A DNA stretch of 64,000 nucleotides from CFX2 sp014338005 (GCA_030263555.1 SZPE01000002.1:75338-139337); one strand, 5' to 3'; shown: positions 8,971 to 18,819, counted from the stretch's first letter. A program made the numbers and translations. The notes: a model not told the origin generated them from the letters alone.

Positions 8971-10482
8971 ATGTTTAAGATACCGCTGCGCCGTCCGCGC
9001 AGCCTCGCCGTGCTGGTAATTTTCGTTCTGTTATTCGGCACCGTTTTCGGCGTGCAGGCGCAGGCTAATATCCTGCGGGTGGGGATGGTCGCCCCGCAGG
9101 TTCTCGACCCGGCGCTGGGTTCTAATGACCCTGAAATTTTACTTAACCGTTCTCTTTACGACTATCTGATCGAAGCCCTGCCCGACAAAAGCATCGTTCC
9201 CAACCTCGCCTCCGATTGGACGATCAGCGATGACGGCCTGACCTATACTTTTACGCTGCAATCAGGCATCACCTTCCACGACGGCTCGTCGTTTTCCTCT
9301 GCCGATGTGGTCTACACCTTCAACCGGCTCAAACAAATCCAGTCCCCGGCACTGAACCTGCTGGGCGAGTTTGAAATCAGCGCGCCGGACGAGTTTACGG
9401 TTGTGTTTACGCTTCCGCAGGTGAACGCGGACTTCCTGTATGGCGTGGCCGACCGCTTCGCGCTGATCGTCAAGGATGGCTCGCAGCCGCCGGACTTTAA
9501 CGGCACCGGGCCGTTCATGCTCAGCGAGTACCGCGAAGGCGAACGCGCCGTCCTGACCCGCAACGACGCTTACTGGAAAGAGGGACAGCCGGCGCTGGAC
9601 GGCATCGAATTTATCTTCATCAACGACCCCATCACGCAGGTGGATGCGCTTCGCAGCGGGCAGGTGGATTTCATCTTCAAAATCAGCCCGGAACAGGTGG
9701 GCGTGCTGGCAAACGAACCCGGCATCACCGTTATCCAGAAAGCGACCAACCAGCATCCGGTCGTGCGCCTGCGTACCGACCAGGGGCCGGGGCAGGATGA
9801 GCGCGTGCGGCGAGCCTTCAAACTGGCGACCGACCGCGAGGAGCTTAACGAACTGGTTCTGGAAGGCCAGGGGGTGATCGGCCATAATAACCCCATCGGG
9901 CCGAGCTTTGGCGTGTTTTACAACGAAAACACCCAGGAGCCGGCCCACGACCCCGCCGCCGCCTGCGATCTGCTGGCCGAAGCGGGTTATCCCGACGGTC
10001 TGAATATGACGCTGCAAACCATCAACGTCCTGGGATACGATGTGCTGGCGACCGTCCTCCAGCAGCAGTGGGCGGAAGGCTGCATTAACGTCGAAATCCA
10101 GGTCAACGAAGAAGGTTTTTACTACAGCGACGATAACCCCGACAACTGGCTCCAGGCGGAACTGGGCATCACCGGCTGGGGCGACCGTCCCATTCCGCAG
10201 GGGTATCTGACGCAGGCGTATGTGAGCGGCGGCGTTTACAACGAAACCCACTGGTCAGATGCGGAACTGGACGACCTAGTAGCGCAGGCCGGGATGACCA
10301 CCGATCAGGACGCGCGCGTGGCGATTTATCACCAGATCGCGGACATCTTCGCAGCGCGCGGGCCGATCATCATTCCCTGGTTCGCGCCGATTTTTGGGGC
10401 CACTCGCAGCAGCGTACAGGGGTTGGAGATGGCTCCGTTCCCCGGCCTGACCGATCTGCGGACGGTTTCGCTCTCAGGATAG
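8971..10482 (+). CDS. Peptide/nickel-type ABC transporter substrate-binding protein
   Basis: 503 residues of the SBP family 5 (DppA/OppA). An N-terminal signal peptide is clear: basic RRPRS, a hydrophobic run LAVLVIFVLLFGTVFGV and a cleavage-like VQAQA. The family signature YTFTLQSGITFHDG and LLNRSLYDYL follow. No lipobox Cys is present, so retention at the cell surface must be by other means. An AGGAGG site lies four bases before the chosen ATG; a GTG one codon upstream is the alternative. It heads a four-gene importer operon (SBP, permease, fused ATPases, permease). Confidence 0.93.
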   Translation: MFKIPLRRPRSLAVLVIFVLLFGTVFGVQAQANILRVGMVAPQVLDPALGSNDPEILLNRSLYDYLIEALPDKSIVPNLASDWTISDDGLTYTFTLQSGITFHDGSSFSSADVVYTFNRLKQIQSPALNLLGEFEISAPDEFTVVFTLPQVNADFLYGVADRFALIVKDGSQPPDFNGTGPFMLSEYREGERAVLTRNDAYWKEGQPALDGIEFIFINDPITQVDALRSGQVDFIFKISPEQVGVLANEPGITVIQKATNQHPVVRLRTDQGPGQDERVRRAFKLATDREELNELVLEGQGVIGHNNPIGPSFGVFYNENTQEPAHDPAAACDLLAEAGYPDGLNMTLQTINVLGYDVLATVLQQQWAEGCINVEIQVNEEGFYYSDDNPDNWLQAELGITGWGDRPIPQGYLTQAYVSGGVYNETHWSDAELDDLVAQAGMTTDQDARVAIYHQIADIFAARGPIIIPWFAPIFGATRSSVQGLEMAPFPGLTDLRTVSLSG

Positions 10483-10489
10483 GCCGCCG

Positions 10490-10517
10490 GTAGGGGCGCA
10501 GGGACTTGCGCCCCTAC
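10490..10517. repeat. 28-bp perfect inverted repeat between SBP and permease genes
   Basis: Arms GTAGGGGCGCA and TGCGCCCCTAC flank a six-base centre. It would fold into a strong hairpin in the mRNA between the binding-protein gene and the rest of the transporter. Such hairpins often stabilise the upstream message and give an excess of binding protein. There is no T-run, so it is not a classical terminator. It also resembles the REP-like hairpins at 33580 and 33933 in starting with GTAGGG. Confidence 0.7.
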
Positions 10518-10606
10518 ATTCCCATTTTCCCGCCAGAACGTTTGTGCGGCACACTCCGCAGATACGGTATACCCTGTCCCTACATCTGCGACAAGGCTGG
10601 CAGCTC

Positions 10607-11506
10607 ATGACCGACGCCCCTCTGACTACCCAACCGCCTCCCTACCTCCCGCGCCTGAAACGTTATGCACGCACACTGGTTATGACGCTGCGGCAGTTTC
10701 GGGCGCGTCCGCTAACGCTGCTGGGGGCCGCTATCGTGGCGCTGTTTTTGCTGCTGGCGATCATCGGCCCGCACATCGCCCCCTATCCATACGATGCCAT
10801 CATCCGGGGCGCGGCGCGTCTGCCGCCCTCCCCCGAACACCCTTTTGGGACCGATCGTTTAGGCCGCGATGTGTTCAGCCGCGTTTTGTGGGGCGCGCGG
10901 GAAATCATCGCCATTCCCGGTCTTGCAACCGGTATCGCGGTTTTTCTGGGGACATGCCTGGGTATGTTCCTGGGATACATCGGCGGGTGGGTGGATGAAA
11001 TCATCTCGCGGGCGCTGGACAGCCTTCTGTCCATCCCGGCGCTGCTGCTGGCGCTGGTGATGCTGGGGACGATTGGCCCATCGCCGGTCGGCATCGTGAT
11101 TGTAATCGTGCTGCTGTACATACCGATTGTGACGCGGGTCATCCGCAGCGCCACGCTCAATATCCGCAGCAGCGGTTACATCGAAGCGGCGCGGCTGCGC
11201 GGCGAGCCGGTGGTTTACATCCTCTTTCGTGAAATCCTGCCGGGTGTGCTGCCGGCGCTGGCGGTCGAGGGCGCGCTGCGTTTTAGCTATGCCATCTTTT
11301 TGACGGCCTCGCTGGGTTTCCTGGGGCTGGGCGTGCAGCCGCCCTCGCCGGACTGGGGACGTATGGTTAACGAAGCGCGGGAAAGTTACGCCCGCACGCC
11401 CTGGGCGCTGTGGTTTCCGGCGGGCGCGATTGCGGCGCTGGTAATCGGCGTCAACCTGCTGGCCGATGGCTTACGGCGGATTTTCCGTTATGAAGGACAG
11501 GTTTGA
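10607..11506 (+). CDS. Peptide ABC transporter permease (DppC-type)
   Basis: 299 residues from the ATG at 10607; an upstream GTG at 10544 would add 21 residues unlike the family. DppC-type landmarks: N-terminal TM (LTLLGAAIVALFLLLAIIG), the periplasmic HPFGTDRLGRDVFSR motif, five further hydrophobic segments and the EAA loop IEAARLRGEPVVYILFREI that docks with the ATPase. With the DppB-type permease at 13615 it forms the membrane channel of the importer. Confidence 0.92.
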   Translation: MTDAPLTTQPPPYLPRLKRYARTLVMTLRQFRARPLTLLGAAIVALFLLLAIIGPHIAPYPYDAIIRGAARLPPSPEHPFGTDRLGRDVFSRVLWGAREIIAIPGLATGIAVFLGTCLGMFLGYIGGWVDEIISRALDSLLSIPALLLALVMLGTIGPSPVGIVIVIVLLYIPIVTRVIRSATLNIRSSGYIEAARLRGEPVVYILFREILPGVLPALAVEGALRFSYAIFLTASLGFLGLGVQPPSPDWGRMVNEARESYARTPWALWFPAGAIAALVIGVNLLADGLRRIFRYEGQV

Positions 11507-11525
11507 ACATGCCGGACAAAAGACC

Positions 11526-13592
11526 ATGACTCAACTGCCGGTTATCGCGGCCCAACACCTGTGTATAGATTATAAGCTGGACAAACAGTGGATAAACGCC
11601 ATCAACGGCGTGTCGCTTGCCATCAACCCGTTTGAAACGCACGGGTTGGTGGGCGAAAGCGGCAGCGGCAAATCCACGCTGGCGCTGGCGCTGATGCGTT
11701 ATATGGCCGCTAACGCGCGGATTGAATCGGGCGAAGTGCTGTTCTACGGCGAAAATCTGCTGGTCAAAAGCGACGCCGAAATGCGGCGCATCTGGGGGCG
11801 GCAGATGAGCCTGGTGCCGCAGGACCCCCTGGCCGCGCTGAACCCCGCCTACCCTATCGGTGAGCAGATCGCGGAAATCACGCGGCTGCATGAAGGTTTA
11901 AGCCGGCCTGCGGCGCGGCAGCGGGCCTTTGAAGTGCTGGAACGGGTGCGAATCGCCGACCCGGAGGCCGTCGCCCGTAAATATCCGCACCAGTTAAGCG
12001 GCGGGATGCAGCAGCGGGTAAACATTGCGATGGCGCTCAGCACGCAGCCCAAACTGCTGGTGCTGGACGAGCCGACGACCGCGCTGGATGTCACCACCGA
12101 GGCGGTCATCCTCGATCTGTTCCGCAGTCTGATACAGGAAAATCGCGGCGCAGCCCTGTACGTCTCGCACAACCTGGGAGTGATCGCGCAAATGTGTGAC
12201 CGGGTGACGGTTCTGTACGCTGGCGAGGTGATGGCCTGCGCGCCGGTTGATGAACTGTACGCCAACCCGCTCCACCCCTACACCATCAGCCTGCTCGCCA
12301 GCATCCCACGGCCGCTTTCCGGCCACGAAACGCGGCTGCCGACCATCCCCGGTGTCGCGCCTTCGCTGGCCGAACGCCCGCGCGGATGCGTGTTCGCGCC
12401 GCGCTGCCCGGTGGCCTTGCAGCAGTGTTTTGACGAAAAACCGCCCCTGGAAGAACCCGGCCCCGGTCGGCTGGTGAAGTGCCACCGCTGGCGCGAAATC
12501 ACCGAAGGGATGCTGGCGGTCGAAACGCCGCACGAACCTATGGCGGACACCTCGCAGCACCCCGCGCCCACCGGCGAAGGGTACGTCCTGAATGTCGAAG
12601 GGTTAAGCAAACGCTACGGCAGCCATACGCTGTTCAGCCGCCTGAACGGTGACAAATCGCGCTTCGTGCAGGCGGTAGACGACGTGGCAATGCGGGTGCG
12701 GGCGCGTTCCACGCTGGGGCTGGTGGGCGAAAGCGGCAGCGGCAAAACGACTCTGGCGCGCTGCATTGTGGGACTGGAAACAGCGGACGATGGTCGCATT
12801 CTGCTGCTGGATGTCATTATCCCGAATGCGCTGCGCCGGCGTTCCCGCGCCTTTCTGCGCGAGCTTCAAATGGTCTTTCAAAACCCGAATGACACCCTCA
12901 ATCCGTACCAGACGGTCGGGCAGGCTTTAGGGCGCACCATTCGCCGCCTGAAGACCGAGCCGCTGACGCCGGAACACATCCAGGCGCGCGTGATTGACCT
13001 GCTGGCTGCCGTCCGGCTGACGCCCGATTATGCCGGGCGCTACCCCGCCGAACTGAGCGGCGGAGAAAAACAGCGCGTTGCTATCGCCCGCGCCTTCGCC
13101 GCCAACCCCGCGCTGGTCGTGGCCGACGAGCCGACCTCGGCGCTGGATGTTTCGGTGCAGGCGGTCATTTTAAACCTGCTTAAAGACCTGCGCGCGCGCG
13201 AGGGCGCATCGTATCTGGTCATCTCGCACGATCTGGCGGCGATCGCCTATCTGGCCGACTGGATCGCCGTGATGTATCTGGGGCAGATCGTCGAGGAAGG
13301 CAGCACCGAACAGGTGTATAACATCCCATCTCACCCCTACACCGAGGCGCTGCTGTCGGCCATCCCCGCGCCCGACCCACGCATCAAACAGGGAAACGTC
13401 CGGCTGGAGGGTGAAGTGCCGAGCGCAGCCCATATCCCGCGCGGCTGCCGGTTTCACACCCGCTGCCCGCGCAAAATCGGGGCGATCTGCGAACAGGAAG
13501 AACCGCCCTGGCGCGAGGCCGGCAGCGGCCATCGCATTCGCTGTCACATTCCTATCGAAGACCTGATCGTTTTACAGAACAGCGCACCCTGA
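11526..13592 (+). CDS. Fused dipeptide ABC transporter ATPase (DppD-DppF in one chain)
   Basis: 688 residues holding two complete ABC ATPase domains. The first has GESGSGKST near residue 45, signature LSGGMQQRV and LVLDEPTTALDV; the second has GESGSGKTT near 405, LSGGEKQRV and VVADEPTSALDV. Each is followed by the oligopeptide-family C-terminal Cys motif (FAPRCPVALQQC; FHTRCPRKIGAIC). In most bacteria these are two proteins. Start: ATG 11526 lies 20 bases after the permease stop; an ATG at 11490 that overlaps the permease gene is an alternative. Confidence 0.92.
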   Translation: MTQLPVIAAQHLCIDYKLDKQWINAINGVSLAINPFETHGLVGESGSGKSTLALALMRYMAANARIESGEVLFYGENLLVKSDAEMRRIWGRQMSLVPQDPLAALNPAYPIGEQIAEITRLHEGLSRPAARQRAFEVLERVRIADPEAVARKYPHQLSGGMQQRVNIAMALSTQPKLLVLDEPTTALDVTTEAVILDLFRSLIQENRGAALYVSHNLGVIAQMCDRVTVLYAGEVMACAPVDELYANPLHPYTISLLASIPRPLSGHETRLPTIPGVAPSLAERPRGCVFAPRCPVALQQCFDEKPPLEEPGPGRLVKCHRWREITEGMLAVETPHEPMADTSQHPAPTGEGYVLNVEGLSKRYGSHTLFSRLNGDKSRFVQAVDDVAMRVRARSTLGLVGESGSGKTTLARCIVGLETADDGRILLLDVIIPNALRRRSRAFLRELQMVFQNPNDTLNPYQTVGQALGRTIRRLKTEPLTPEHIQARVIDLLAAVRLTPDYAGRYPAELSGGEKQRVAIARAFAANPALVVADEPTSALDVSVQAVILNLLKDLRAREGASYLVISHDLAAIAYLADWIAVMYLGQIVEEGSTEQVYNIPSHPYTEALLSAIPAPDPRIKQGNVRLEGEVPSAAHIPRGCRFHTRCPRKIGAICEQEEPPWREAGSGHRIRCHIPIEDLIVLQNSAP

Positions 13593-13614
13593 CCCGCCTT
13601 ATACAGAGGCATTT

Positions 13615-14565
13615 ATGCTCCGTTACATCATCCGCCGCATCCTGCTATTGATCGTGACCATGTTTATCACTTCGGCCATCATCTTCGCTTTAACACAGCT
13701 CGTGCCGGGCGATGTGGCGCGGCTCATCCTGGGGCGCGAGGCATCGCCGGAGGCGCTGGAACAGTTCCGCGCCGAATTTGGCCTCAACGACCCTGCGCCG
13801 GTGCAGTATGCCAACTGGCTGGTAAAATTTGTCACCGGCGATTGGGGGCGTTCGTTCACCGGCACGCAGGGACCGGTGCGCCCTCTGGTCACAGACCGAA
13901 TCGGCAATTCGCTGCGGCTGGCGCTGATGACGCTGGTCATCGCCATCCCGGCCTCGGTTTTGCTGGGCATCGCCGCCGCGCTGAGGGAAAATACCTGGGT
14001 GGACAGCGCCATCTCGCTGCTGTCGCTGTCGGTGGTCGGCCTGCCGGAATTTGTGACCGGCCTTGTTCTCATCAATGGTATCGCTTTGGGGGCGCGGGCG
14101 CTCGGCCTGCCGGCTACCTCCGCCGTCCCGGACAATACACTGGCGGATTGGATTCGCCAGCTTATCCTGCCCGCCATCACCGCCGCGTTCGTCCTCATCG
14201 GTTATGTGTCCCGGCTGACGCGGGCCGGCGTGCTGGATGAACTTAAAAAACCCTATGTGCGGACGGCCATTTTGAAGGGATTGCCCCGGCGGCAGGTCAT
14301 CTTCAAACACGTGCTGCGAAACGCTTTACTGCCCACCATCACCGTGATCGCCATCAGCTTTGGCTGGTTGATCGGCGGGCTGGTGGTCATCGAAAACGTT
14401 TATAACTACCCCGGCCTGGGCGCGCTGATGGTAGAGGCCGTCAAACAGAAAAATCTGTTTGTGCTGCAAGCGGTGGTGATGGTGACAATTTTCTTTTTTG
14501 CGCTGGCGAACCTGACCGCCGATGTACTGTACGCGGTGTTGAATCCGCGCATCCGCTTGGAGTGA
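13615..14565 (+). CDS. Peptide ABC transporter permease (DppB-type)
   Basis: 316 residues with the DppB pattern: N-terminal TM (YIIRRILLLIVTMFITSAII), VPGDVARLILG, a periplasmic segment, and the EAA loop VRTAILKGLPRRQVIFKHVL followed by NALLPTITVIA. It partners the DppC-type permease. Position last in the operon, after the ATPases, is unusual; the common order is binding protein, DppB, DppC, DppD, DppF. The stop lies 11 bases from the end of the convergent MFS gene, with no clear terminator between them. Confidence 0.92.
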   Translation: MLRYIIRRILLLIVTMFITSAIIFALTQLVPGDVARLILGREASPEALEQFRAEFGLNDPAPVQYANWLVKFVTGDWGRSFTGTQGPVRPLVTDRIGNSLRLALMTLVIAIPASVLLGIAAALRENTWVDSAISLLSLSVVGLPEFVTGLVLINGIALGARALGLPATSAVPDNTLADWIRQLILPAITAAFVLIGYVSRLTRAGVLDELKKPYVRTAILKGLPRRQVIFKHVLRNALLPTITVIAISFGWLIGGLVVIENVYNYPGLGALMVEAVKQKNLFVLQAVVMVTIFFFALANLTADVLYAVLNPRIRLE

Positions 14566-14576
14566 CCGCCGCGCCT

Positions 14577-15842
14577 TTAAGTTTCGACCGGGCTGGCGGC
14601 AGCTGCCGGCTCAGGCGCGGCGTGTTCCAGCCGGTGAACGATCAGCCACCACACGGCCAGCGGGATTATGGAAACTATCCCTGTACCGAGGGCGATTACC
14701 GGTGCGTTGTGGCCGCCGAGTGTATCGAGCAGCAGGCCGATTATCAGCGTGCTGATGGTCTGCGCCAGAGAAAAGCCCACCCAATCCAGCGAGAATACGC
14801 GCCCCAGAAAACGATCTGGCGTTCCCATCTGGATCATCGTGGAACTGTACGTCCAGTTGACCGAACCGCCCATCGAGCGAACGATCAGCGCCAGCGCGGC
14901 AACCCACAGACCCGCCGCGCTGCCCATCAGCAGCCATCCGATCACCACCAGCACAAAACCGACGATCACCAGCCGCCGTAGGGTTCGCACCGAGCCATCG
15001 CTGAAGCGGTTCAGCAGCGCCGGCCCCAGCACCGCGCCGACGCCAAAGGCGCTGTAAAGCACGCCCAGCGATCCCGTGCCGCTTTCCCCCACCACAAATA
15101 AAATCGTCCCATAGGCGATGATGAGCGAATCCACATTGCCGATGCTCAGCCCCAGTTTGACGAACAGCAGTGCCGCCGACGCCGGGTGCTGCGCCAGGTA
15201 GCGCAGGCCCTCCCGAAAACTGCCGCCGCGATGCGCGGCTGAAACCGCAGCCGCCGGTTCCGGGCGCGTTTTGATCTGGGTGATAAACCAGGCCGAGACG
15301 AGGAACGTCAGCGCATCAATAACCAGCGCCGCCGCCGTACCCAGTGCCGCCGTGACGGCCCCACCGGCCATCGCGCCGAAGGCCAGCATCACCGACCAGG
15401 TAACGTTGCCCAGCGTATTGGCTTTAAGCAAATCATCCGGCTGCACCAGGCTGGGCATGATGGCCGAACGCCCCGGCTCGAACAGCGCCGACAGGCAGAA
15501 CTGGATGACGGTGAGCAGATAGATCAGCCACAACATATCCGGGCCGGTGGCGAACAGCAGCAGCAGGATGATAATCGCCCGCAGCACATCGCTGAGGATG
15601 AGCAGCCGCTTGCGGTCGAAGCGATCAATCAGCACGCCTGCCAGCGGGCTGACGACCAGCGGCGGCAGAAACCGCGCGATCAGCAAACCGCTGATCGCCA
15701 TACCGGAGCCGCCGCTGTATTCCGAAACCAGCGCCGAGAGGGCAATGACGTTAAACCAATCCCCCAGCAGGCTGATAACCTGGGCGATCCACAGGCGGGC
15801 GAAATCCGGGTTTCTTCGCAAAAGTTGAAAATAGGCGGTCAC
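14577..15842 (-). CDS. MFS transporter
   Basis: 421 residues from the GTG at 15842, which has a GAGGT ribosome site six bases upstream; a longer ORF start at 15947 adds a non-hydrophobic leader and is less likely. It begins FQLLRRNPDFARLWIAQV, the usual opening of the MFS_3/enterobactin-exporter-like branch, and shows about twelve hydrophobic segments, with the loop A motif replaced by LAGVLIDRFDRKRLLI between TM2 and TM3. Substrate unknown; these transporters are often drug or siderophore exporters. Confidence 0.88.
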   Translation of the reverse strand: MTAYFQLLRRNPDFARLWIAQVISLLGDWFNVIALSALVSEYSGGSGMAISGLLIARFLPPLVVSPLAGVLIDRFDRKRLLILSDVLRAIIILLLLFATGPDMLWLIYLLTVIQFCLSALFEPGRSAIMPSLVQPDDLLKANTLGNVTWSVMLAFGAMAGGAVTAALGTAAALVIDALTFLVSAWFITQIKTRPEPAAAVSAAHRGGSFREGLRYLAQHPASAALLFVKLGLSIGNVDSLIIAYGTILFVVGESGTGSLGVLYSAFGVGAVLGPALLNRFSDGSVRTLRRLVIVGFVLVVIGWLLMGSAAGLWVAALALIVRSMGGSVNWTYSSTMIQMGTPDRFLGRVFSLDWVGFSLAQTISTLIIGLLLDTLGGHNAPVIALGTGIVSIIPLAVWWLIVHRLEHAAPEPAAAASPVET

Positions 15843-15940
15843 GCAAATACCTCGCTTCGACACGCAAACAAAGATACAACCGGGGTGGGGAACGTCCCCC
15901 CGCACACCGATGATACCATAAGGCGAGCGGGGCGGCGGCC

Positions 15941-15992
15941 TGTACAATCGTACAACCGGCGGTTGACAGTGCCGTTAACAGAGGGCTATGAT
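15941..15992 (+). promoter_or_regulatory. Sigma-70-type promoter and operator-like palindrome before uppP
   Basis: TTGACA at 15963-15968 and TATGAT at 15987-15992 are separated by 18 bases, a near-consensus housekeeping promoter reading toward uppP at 16109. Just upstream, 15941-15954 is the perfect inverted repeat TGTACAATCGTACA, placed where a regulator could touch the -35 region. The leader of about 110 bases shows no further motif. Confidence 0.65.
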
Positions 15993-16108
15993 AACCCGCC
16001 GCCGGACTGCCGGAGAAACAGCGAGTTTCAACCCATCGAATGCGGGCTAAAACCACCTGTTTACCGGGCGATTTCTTTTTTCCGCTAATCCATTAAGGAA
16101 AACACAGC

Positions 16109-16918
16109 ATGCTAGAATGGTTGAAAGTGATTATCCTGGGTATCGTGCAGGGCGTCACAGAATACCTGCCGATTTCGTCCACCGGCCATTTAATCGTCGC
16201 CGCCGCGCTGCTGGACTTTGGCCGGCAGATGGAAGGCACATTTGAAATTTTCATCCAGGTCGGTTCGGTCGTCGCGGTGCTGGTTTTCTACCGCGCCGAA
16301 CTGCTTCATCAAATCCGTAGCGTCCCCCACGACGCCGGCGTTCGGCGCTTCTGGCTGGGTATCCTCGTCGCCGTCATCCCGGCGGGGGTGATTGGCTTTT
16401 TGTTCAAAGACTGGATTAAAACAGTGCTGTACACGCCGGCGGTGGTGGCCGTTTCGCTGATCGTCGGCGGTATTATCTTCCTGATCGTCGAACGCCGCCC
16501 TATCCCTGTTCGCACGACCGAAGTCACCGCCGTCAACCTGCGCCAGGCGGTGATCGTCGGAGCAGCGCAGATGGTCGCGCTGATTCCAGGCGTGTCGCGC
16601 TCCGGCGCTTCAATCATCGGCGGGCGGGTGGCCGGCCTCGACCGCCGCACTGCCACCCAGTTTTCCTTTTATCTCACCATTCCCATCCTCGGCGCAGCCA
16701 CCATCTTCGACCTGCTAACCAGCCTGGATAAGCTCTCGCCGGATGACATGGGCTATTTGCTGGTTGGGGCGGTAGTTTCGGCGGTGGTTTCCTGGGCGGC
16801 GATGGGTTGGCTGCTGCGTTACGTCTCTCGCAACAACTTTAATCTGTTCGGGGTTTACCGCATCCTGGCCGGCATCCTCATCCTCGCGCTGATGGCGGCA
16901 GGGCTGCCGCTGAACTGA
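16109..16918 (+). CDS. uppP: Undecaprenyl-diphosphatase
   Basis: 269 residues, typical for UppP/BacA. The two catalytic motifs are intact: GVTEYLPISSTGH near residue 12 and PGVSRSGASI near residue 157. About seven to eight hydrophobic segments follow the family plan. The integral membrane enzyme removes one phosphate from undecaprenyl diphosphate so that the lipid carrier can be reused in cell wall precursor export. AAGGA lies ahead of the ATG and a strong promoter is visible upstream. Confidence 0.96.
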   Translation: MLEWLKVIILGIVQGVTEYLPISSTGHLIVAAALLDFGRQMEGTFEIFIQVGSVVAVLVFYRAELLHQIRSVPHDAGVRRFWLGILVAVIPAGVIGFLFKDWIKTVLYTPAVVAVSLIVGGIIFLIVERRPIPVRTTEVTAVNLRQAVIVGAAQMVALIPGVSRSGASIIGGRVAGLDRRTATQFSFYLTIPILGAATIFDLLTSLDKLSPDDMGYLLVGAVVSAVVSWAAMGWLLRYVSRNNFNLFGVYRILAGILILALMAAGLPLN

Positions 16919-17104
16919 CCCTGACCGCCGGTTCTGGCCTGAAACATCCCCCCTCTGGTTGTGGTGATTGGCGCTGTTGTAAGAATCAATGTTAGAATAC
17001 CTGAGAGCGGTTTTGTATCCTGCTTTCGCGGCCAATACCATCACCGTCGAGTCAAGATGAATCGTATCTGTTGGGATGAGGAATACTAGTGAGGTGGGTG
17101 GACG

Positions 17105-17461
17105 ATGAACTGGCGAGCGATCATTATAAGCACCCTGCTGGCGGCGTTTATCGGCGTGGCACTGCTGGTGCTTCTGCCCTACGATGTCCTGGACAGCATC
17201 CTGACGGCGGTAGGGTTTAGCTGCCCGCCGCCCGCCCCCGGCAGCGGAATTGGAGGGGCCATCGGCGCGGGGCTTGCCTGCGGCATCGGCGCGGCCTTCA
17301 CGCTGATTTTCCTGTATTTTATCTTTGCGCTAATCGTTTCGGTAATCCTAGTCTGGATTCAGGTGCCGCAGCGGCGGCTGATCCATACGGTTGTCACGGT
17401 TGTGCTGTCGCTGCCGGTAGCCCTGATCGTACTGGTGATAATCAGCCAGCTTTCAAGCTGA
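17105..17461 (+). CDS. Small membrane protein, unknown function
   Basis: 118 residues with three hydrophobic stretches (about residues 5-24, 52-80 and 92-116) and two Cys near 39 and 59 separated by a Gly/Pro-rich loop (PPPAPGSGIGGAIGAG). No family recognised. The ribosome site GAGGTGGGTGG is strong, which supports translation. It stands alone between uppP and the two-component gene, each with more than 150 bases of spacing. Confidence 0.7.
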   Translation: MNWRAIIISTLLAAFIGVALLVLLPYDVLDSILTAVGFSCPPPAPGSGIGGAIGAGLACGIGAAFTLIFLYFIFALIVSVILVWIQVPQRRLIHTVVTVVLSLPVALIVLVIISQLSS

Positions 17462-17703
17462 CCGCGCCGTTTCGTTCAGCGGTTCCAAAACTGGCCGCCG
17501 ATTCCGCAAACGGCGTCGGTGTTATAAGATAGCTGTGGTCGTCGCGCACCGGCGGAAGGTACGCGACGACCGACTGCCGCGCCTTTTGATCGTCCTGACC
17601 CACGTTAATGCAAGAATTGTTCACAAAACTTTTTGTTAACTTTTGTCTCTCCGGTAGTACAATAAAATTGTTCCGCCACACACGCTTTGGAAGGTAAACG
17701 GTT

Positions 17704-18802
17704 ATGTCAAAAATCCTGGTCATTGAAGATACCCTGTCGCTGCGAAAAGATATTATCGAGATGCTCAGTTACGAGGGTTTTAACGTGCGCGGCGCGGAAG
17801 ATGGCCTTAAAGGTGTAGAAAGCGCCCGCGAATTCGTACCCGACCTCATCATTTGCGATATTCTCATGCCCGGATTGGACGGCTACGGGGTGCTGGCGGA
17901 ACTCAAAAAAGACCCCGGCATCACAACCACGCCGTTCATCTTTTTGACGGCCAAAGCCGATAAAAGCGACATGCGTAAAGGCATGGAAATGGGGGCTTAC
18001 GACTACCTCACCAAACCCTTCTCCGCTTCGGAATTGATTGCGGCGGTTCGCACCCAGCTTCAAAAACGCGATGCGCTGAAAAACCTGTCGGATAAACGCC
18101 TGGAAGACCTGCGCGAGAACATCATCCTGGCGCTGCCGCACGAAATCCGCACACCGCTTACCAGCATCCTGGGTTTTTCCGACATCATCGCCAGCGACTG
18201 CGATACCCGTGAGGCCGAACAGATCGCCGAAATGGCACAGTATATCAGCGCCGCCGGGTCGCGCCTGTACCGGCTGACCGAAAACTACCTGGCTTATGCC
18301 CAACTGGAAGCCATGACCACCAACCCCGAATGGAAAGAAATCCTCCACACCTATACAACCAGCGACCCCGGCCTGATCGTGCAGGATACCGCGCTGCAAA
18401 AAGCCCAGGATTTCCACCGCGAAGATGACCTGTCGTTGAAAATCGAAGCCGATGTTACGCTTCCTGTCCTGCCGGATCATTTGAAAAAAAATCGTCGAGG
18501 AACTGGTAGACAATGCGTTTAAGTTCTCCCGCTGGGGGACATCGGTGCTGGTGTCCACCGAGTTAAATAGTCACAACCAGTACTGCATCCAGGTCCTCGA
18601 TCATGGCCGAGGCATGACCCCCAAGCAGATCAGCGCCATCGGCGCTTATATGCAGTTTGAGCGTAAGTGGTTTGAACAGCAGGGGCTGGGACTGGGGTTG
18701 ATTATCACGCGCCGGCTGTCCGAGTTATACGGCGGCGAAACCAGCATCGAAAGCGTCCCCGACCAGTACACAAAGGTCACAGTTATGCTGCCGGTTCTGT
18801 AA
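17704..18802 (+). pseudogene. Receiver-histidine kinase hybrid, frameshifted
   Basis: The first frame encodes a receiver domain (MSKILVIEDT, phospho-acceptor Asp in ICDILMPGLDGYG near residue 57, TKPF) followed by a HisKA dimerisation helix with the His in LPHEIRTPLTSIL near 146. The frame ends at 18522 in an unrelated tail. In the +1 frame the kinase continues directly with ELVDNAFKFS (N box), DHGRGMT and GLGLGLIITRR (G boxes) to 18802. The shift lies in a run of eight A at 18484-18491; with seven A the frame would be continuous. It is therefore a recent one-base insertion, a sequencing error, or a slippage site. A receiver placed before the kinase suggests a phosphorelay or light/redox-type sensor chain. 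Confidence 0.85.
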
Positions 18803-18819
18803 CGATTCCGCTTGTGAAG

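Noticed and set aside
17610..17640. ATTGTTCACAAAACTTTTTGTTAAC as a second parS-like site
   Set aside because: Only one half matches the parB-proximal palindrome; the other arm differs, and it lies in the chromosomal part.
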